A DNA stretch of 8,538 nt from Actinomycetota bacterium. Its GTDB lineage: Bacteria > Actinomycetota > Actinomycetes > Mycobacteriales > Mycobacteriaceae. Below are positions 6,633 to 8,538 of the stretch, in pieces. The notes beneath the pieces were generated by a model. It saw only the letters and a list, made by a program, of their open reading frames with translations, was not told the DNA's origin and did not search any database. The DNA lies in assembly GCA_005787665.1 (NCBI GenBank), contig SYAB01000282.1:1-8538 (forward strand), read 5' to 3'. How positions within the stretch are numbered: the stretch's first letter is position 1; each line of letters opens with the position of its first letter. Position numbers and translations under genes: made by a program.

Positions 6633-7007
6633 CTACGTCGCCTCGGCCAGGTAGACCAGGACCGCGACCGCGCCGGTGATCAGCGCCAGGCCGGCGACCA
6701 GAATCCGGGGCAACGGGTCCACCGGCAGGCTGCGCTGTTCACGGATCGCGCGTTCTGCGCGGTCCCAGCGGACGTACGCGCCGACGGTGACCACCAGCGA
6801 CAGCAACAACAGCATTCCGGTGATCCCCAGCCGCATCGGCCGGGGTCCGAAGTGGTGAACCAGGCTGGCCAGTGCGACCGCGCCCGCCAACAACCCCAGC
6901 CCGGTGCGCACCCAGGCCAGAACCGTGCGTTCGTTGGCCAGGGTGAATCGGTAATCCGGGTCGGTGCCGACGCTCTGCAGGGGCGGTTTACGCCGTCGCA
7001 GGTTCAT
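6633..7007 (-). CDS. DUF202 (YidH-like) family membrane protein (first of pair)
   Basis: A 124-residue protein with the DUF202 signature DYRFTLANERTVLAWVRTGLGLL (18-40) and three helices (about 29-51, 59-79, 101-120). A basic N-terminus (MNLRRRK) suggests the start is cytoplasmic. The frame is open upstream to an ATG at 7061, but that codon overlaps the rhodanese ATG on the other strand and would add 18 unrelated residues (FPSLPHRHTTPRSTFLR). I therefore chose ATG at 7007, which is also 7 nt from a -10-like TACCTT. It leads the two-gene unit with the following DUF202 gene. Function unknown. Confidence 0.85.
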   Translation of the reverse strand: MNLRRRKPPLQSVGTDPDYRFTLANERTVLAWVRTGLGLLAGAVALASLVHHFGPRPMRLGITGMLLLLSLVVTVGAYVRWDRAERAIREQRSLPVDPLPRILVAGLALITGAVAVLVYLAEAT

Positions 7008-7014
7008 CCGCAGA

Positions 7015-7020
7015 AAGGTA
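7015..7020 (-). promoter_or_regulatory. Possible -10 element of the DUF202 pair
   Basis: On the minus strand the hexamer is TACCTT (TANNNT pattern) and is separated from the ATG at 7007 by 7 nt, predicting a leaderless or near-leaderless mRNA. The 52-bp gap 7008-7059 must also hold the rhodanese promoter in the other direction; there only a weak GAGACT (7047-7052), 7 nt before its ATG, is seen. No -35 is convincing for either gene. Confidence 0.4.
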
Positions 7021-7059
7021 CTCCGCGGCGTTGTATGACGGTGTGGGAGACTCGGAAAC

Positions 7060-7470
7060 ATGAGCTACGCAGGAGACATCACGCCGCGGGAGAGCTGGAA
7101 ACTGCTCAGCGACAGCCCGGATGCGGTGCTGGTCGACGTTCGAACCGAGGCCGAGTGGAACTGGGTCGGGGTGCCCGATCTGACCAGCCTCGGCCGTGAC
7201 GTGGTGTTCGTTCAATGGAACACCGCCGGCGGGCGCAACGAGAACTTCGTCGCCGATCTGATCGCGGCGGGCGTCACACCCGGCGAGCGCCCGGTGATCT
7301 TCCTGTGTCGTTCCGGTAATCGCTCAATTCCGGCCGCCGAGATCGCCACCGCCGCCGGCATCACGCCCTCCTACAACATGCTGGAGGGTTTCGAGGGTCA
7401 ACTCGACGCCCACGGGCACCGGGGCGTAACGGGTTGGCGCGCAGAGGGTCTGCCCTGGAAGCAGTCATGA
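7060..7470 (+). CDS. Rhodanese-like sulfurtransferase (Rv0390-like)
   Basis: A single-domain rhodanese of 136 residues, cytosolic. The active-site loop is CRSGNRS, with Cys83 as the predicted persulfide-forming residue (VIFLCRSGNRSIPAAEIATAAG, 79-100). The N-terminal strand DAVLVDVRTEAEW (21-33) has the usual DVRxxxEW/F motif, and the domain closes with YNMLEGFEG and GWRAEGLPW, as is common in this family. Rhodaneses move sulfane sulfur from a donor to cyanide, thiols or protein acceptors; the natural acceptor here is not shown. Its TGA overlaps the metZ ATG (ATGA), so the two proteins are coupled, which points to a role in sulfur assimilation or in handling the sulfide donor for homocysteine synthesis. 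M. tuberculosis has the same pair, Rv0390-Rv0391. Confidence 0.93.
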   Translation: MSYAGDITPRESWKLLSDSPDAVLVDVRTEAEWNWVGVPDLTSLGRDVVFVQWNTAGGRNENFVADLIAAGVTPGERPVIFLCRSGNRSIPAAEIATAAGITPSYNMLEGFEGQLDAHGHRGVTGWRAEGLPWKQS

Positions 7471-8538
7471 CCGACGGCGAGAGTCCCTCGGTGCGCCGGC
7501 CGGCCCCGCTGCCGGAGGGGGTTAGCCAGGCGACCATCGGGGTCCGCGGTGGGCTGCTGCGCTCCGGATTCGAGGAGACCGCCGAAGCGCTGTATCTGAC
7601 GTCGGGATACGTCTACTCCTCGGCCGAGGAGGCCGAGAAGGCGTTCACCGGCGAGGTCGATCGGTACGTCTACTCCCGCTACGGCAACCCGACCATCTCG
7701 ATGTTCGAGGAACGGCTGCGGCTGATCGAAGGAGCGCCGGCGGTGTTCGCGACCGGCTCCGGGATGTCCGCGGTCTTCACCGCGCTGGGCGCGCTGCTGA
7801 AGGCCGGCGACCGGTTGGTCGCCGCCCGCAGCCTGTTCGGGTCCTGCTTCGTGGTGTGCAACGAGATTCTGCCGCGGTGGGGGGTGGAGACGGTGTTCGT
7901 CGACGGCGACGATCTCTCTCAGTGGGAGCAGGCGCTGAGCGAGCCCACCACCGCGGTGTTCTTCGAGACGCCGTCGAATCCCATGCAAACGTTGGTCGAT
8001 ATCGCCGCGGTCTCCGAGATGGCACACGCCGCCGGTGCAAAGGTGGTGCTGGACAACATCTTCGCCACGCCACTGCTGCAGCAGGGGATGCCGCTCGGGG
8101 TCGACGTGGTCATCTACTCGGGCACCAAACACATCGACGGTCAGGGCCGCGTGCTCGGTGGGGCGATCTTGGGCGACCAGGAGTACATCGACGGCCCAGT
8201 GCAGACCCTGATGCGCCACACCGGTCCGGCGCTGAGCCCGTTCAACGCCTGGGTGCTGCTCAAAGGCCTTGAGACGCTGTCGGTTCGGGTGAACTACAGC
8301 AACGCCGCGGCCCAGCGGGTTGCGGAGTTCCTCGAGGAGCACCCCGCCGTTCGGTGGGTCCGCTACCCCTTCCTGCCGTCGCATCCGCAGTTCGACCTGG
8401 CCAAACGTCAGATGACCGGTGGCGGCACCGTCGTCACCTTCGAACTCGAAGCGCCCGAGGGCAACGGAAAGCGACGTGCGTTCGAGGTGCTCGACAAGCT
8501 GTCGGTCATCGACATCTCCAGCAACCTCGGCGACGCCA
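7467..8538 (+). CDS. metZ: O-succinylhomoserine sulfhydrylase (3' end outside window)
   Basis: A PLP-dependent enzyme of the Cys/Met metabolism (trans-sulfuration) family that makes homocysteine from O-succinylhomoserine and sulfide in methionine biosynthesis. The window holds 357 codons of an expected total of about 400, with no stop before the edge. Seen: YSRYGNPTISMFEERL (69-84; the Tyr/Arg that contact PLP phosphate from the neighbouring subunit), the turn ATGSGMSAVF (95-104), FFETPSNPMQ (165-174), the PLP aspartate in VVLDNIFATPLLQQG (193-207), and the Schiff-base lysine in YSGTKHIDGQGRVLGG (217-232; Lys221). The N-terminus GVSQATIGVRGGLLRSGFEETAEALYLTSGYVY agrees with actinobacterial MetZ. 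ATG at 7467 overlaps the rhodanese stop. Cystathionine gamma-synthase (MetB) is the main alternative, but the DGQGR after the lysine and the rhodanese neighbour favour MetZ. Confidence 0.95.
   Translation, partial: MTDGESPSVRRPAPLPEGVSQATIGVRGGLLRSGFEETAEALYLTSGYVYSSAEEAEKAFTGEVDRYVYSRYGNPTISMFEERLRLIEGAPAVFATGSGMSAVFTALGALLKAGDRLVAARSLFGSCFVVCNEILPRWGVETVFVDGDDLSQWEQALSEPTTAVFFETPSNPMQTLVDIAAVSEMAHAAGAKVVLDNIFATPLLQQGMPLGVDVVIYSGTKHIDGQGRVLGGAILGDQEYIDGPVQTLMRHTGPALSPFNAWVLLKGLETLSVRVNYSNAAAQRVAEFLEEHPAVRWVRYPFLPSHPQFDLAKRQMTGGGTVVTFELEAPEGNGKRRAFEVLDKLSVIDISSNLGDA

Noticed and set aside
7008..7061. A longer start (ATG at 7061, minus strand) for the first DUF202 protein
   Set aside because: It would overlap the rhodanese ATG on the opposite strand and add 18 residues unlike the family; ATG at 7007 is better placed.
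7398..8384. A 328-codon minus-strand frame opposite metZ
   Set aside because: It is antisense to a clear MetZ with PLP lysine; the product looks like random GC-rich antisense.

Overview
The window reads as chromosomal DNA of a high-GC actinobacterium, most probably a Mycolicibacterium-type mycobacterium. The reasons are the GC-rich third positions, an MmpL-like RND transporter, a Rv0356c-like hotdog gene directly after purA (as in M. tuberculosis), and a Rv0390-like rhodanese coupled to metZ. The genus assignment rests on recalled gene content and order, not on a search. Coding density is very high: nine complete genes plus a 5'-truncated purA and a 3'-truncated metZ, with no non-coding stretch longer than about 65 bp. 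I see no rRNA, tRNA, CRISPR array, insertion sequence or phage gene.

Layout. (1) Positions 1-1983, plus strand: the purA 3' part, a hotdog-fold thioesterase-like gene whose GTG overlaps the purA stop, and a six-helix membrane protein of unknown function with a histidine-rich tail. (2) Positions 1889-4150, minus strand: a 753-residue MmpL-like RND transporter that meets the membrane protein tail to tail with a 95-bp coding overlap. (3) Positions 4151-4214: an AT-rich divergent control region with nested inverted repeats. (4) Positions 4215-5822, plus strand: a MarR-family regulator and, 3 bp later, a RecF/OLD-like AAA ATPase. A small membrane-anchored extracytoplasmic protein follows at 5845-6285. 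(5) Positions 6289-7007, minus strand: two adjacent small DUF202 membrane proteins. (6) Positions 7060-8538, plus strand: a rhodanese whose stop overlaps the start of metZ (O-succinylhomoserine sulfhydrylase).

How the genes work together. The MarR regulator probably controls itself, the downstream ATPase and the divergent RND pump through the inverted repeats between them. Rhodanese and MetZ form a small sulfur unit: MetZ makes homocysteine for methionine, and the rhodanese may handle sulfane sulfur for it. PurA catalyses the committed step of AMP synthesis; its link to the hotdog protein is only translational coupling.

The points most worth a second look are a 30-bp in-frame tandem repeat in a loop of the RND protein, loss of the first-half Asp of the paired Asp-Tyr motif in that transporter, the operator architecture, the tail-to-tail overlap with the His-rich tail, and a recurring -10-like hexamer 6-8 nt before start codons that suggests leaderless transcripts. 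I did not find a clearly novel multi-gene system.
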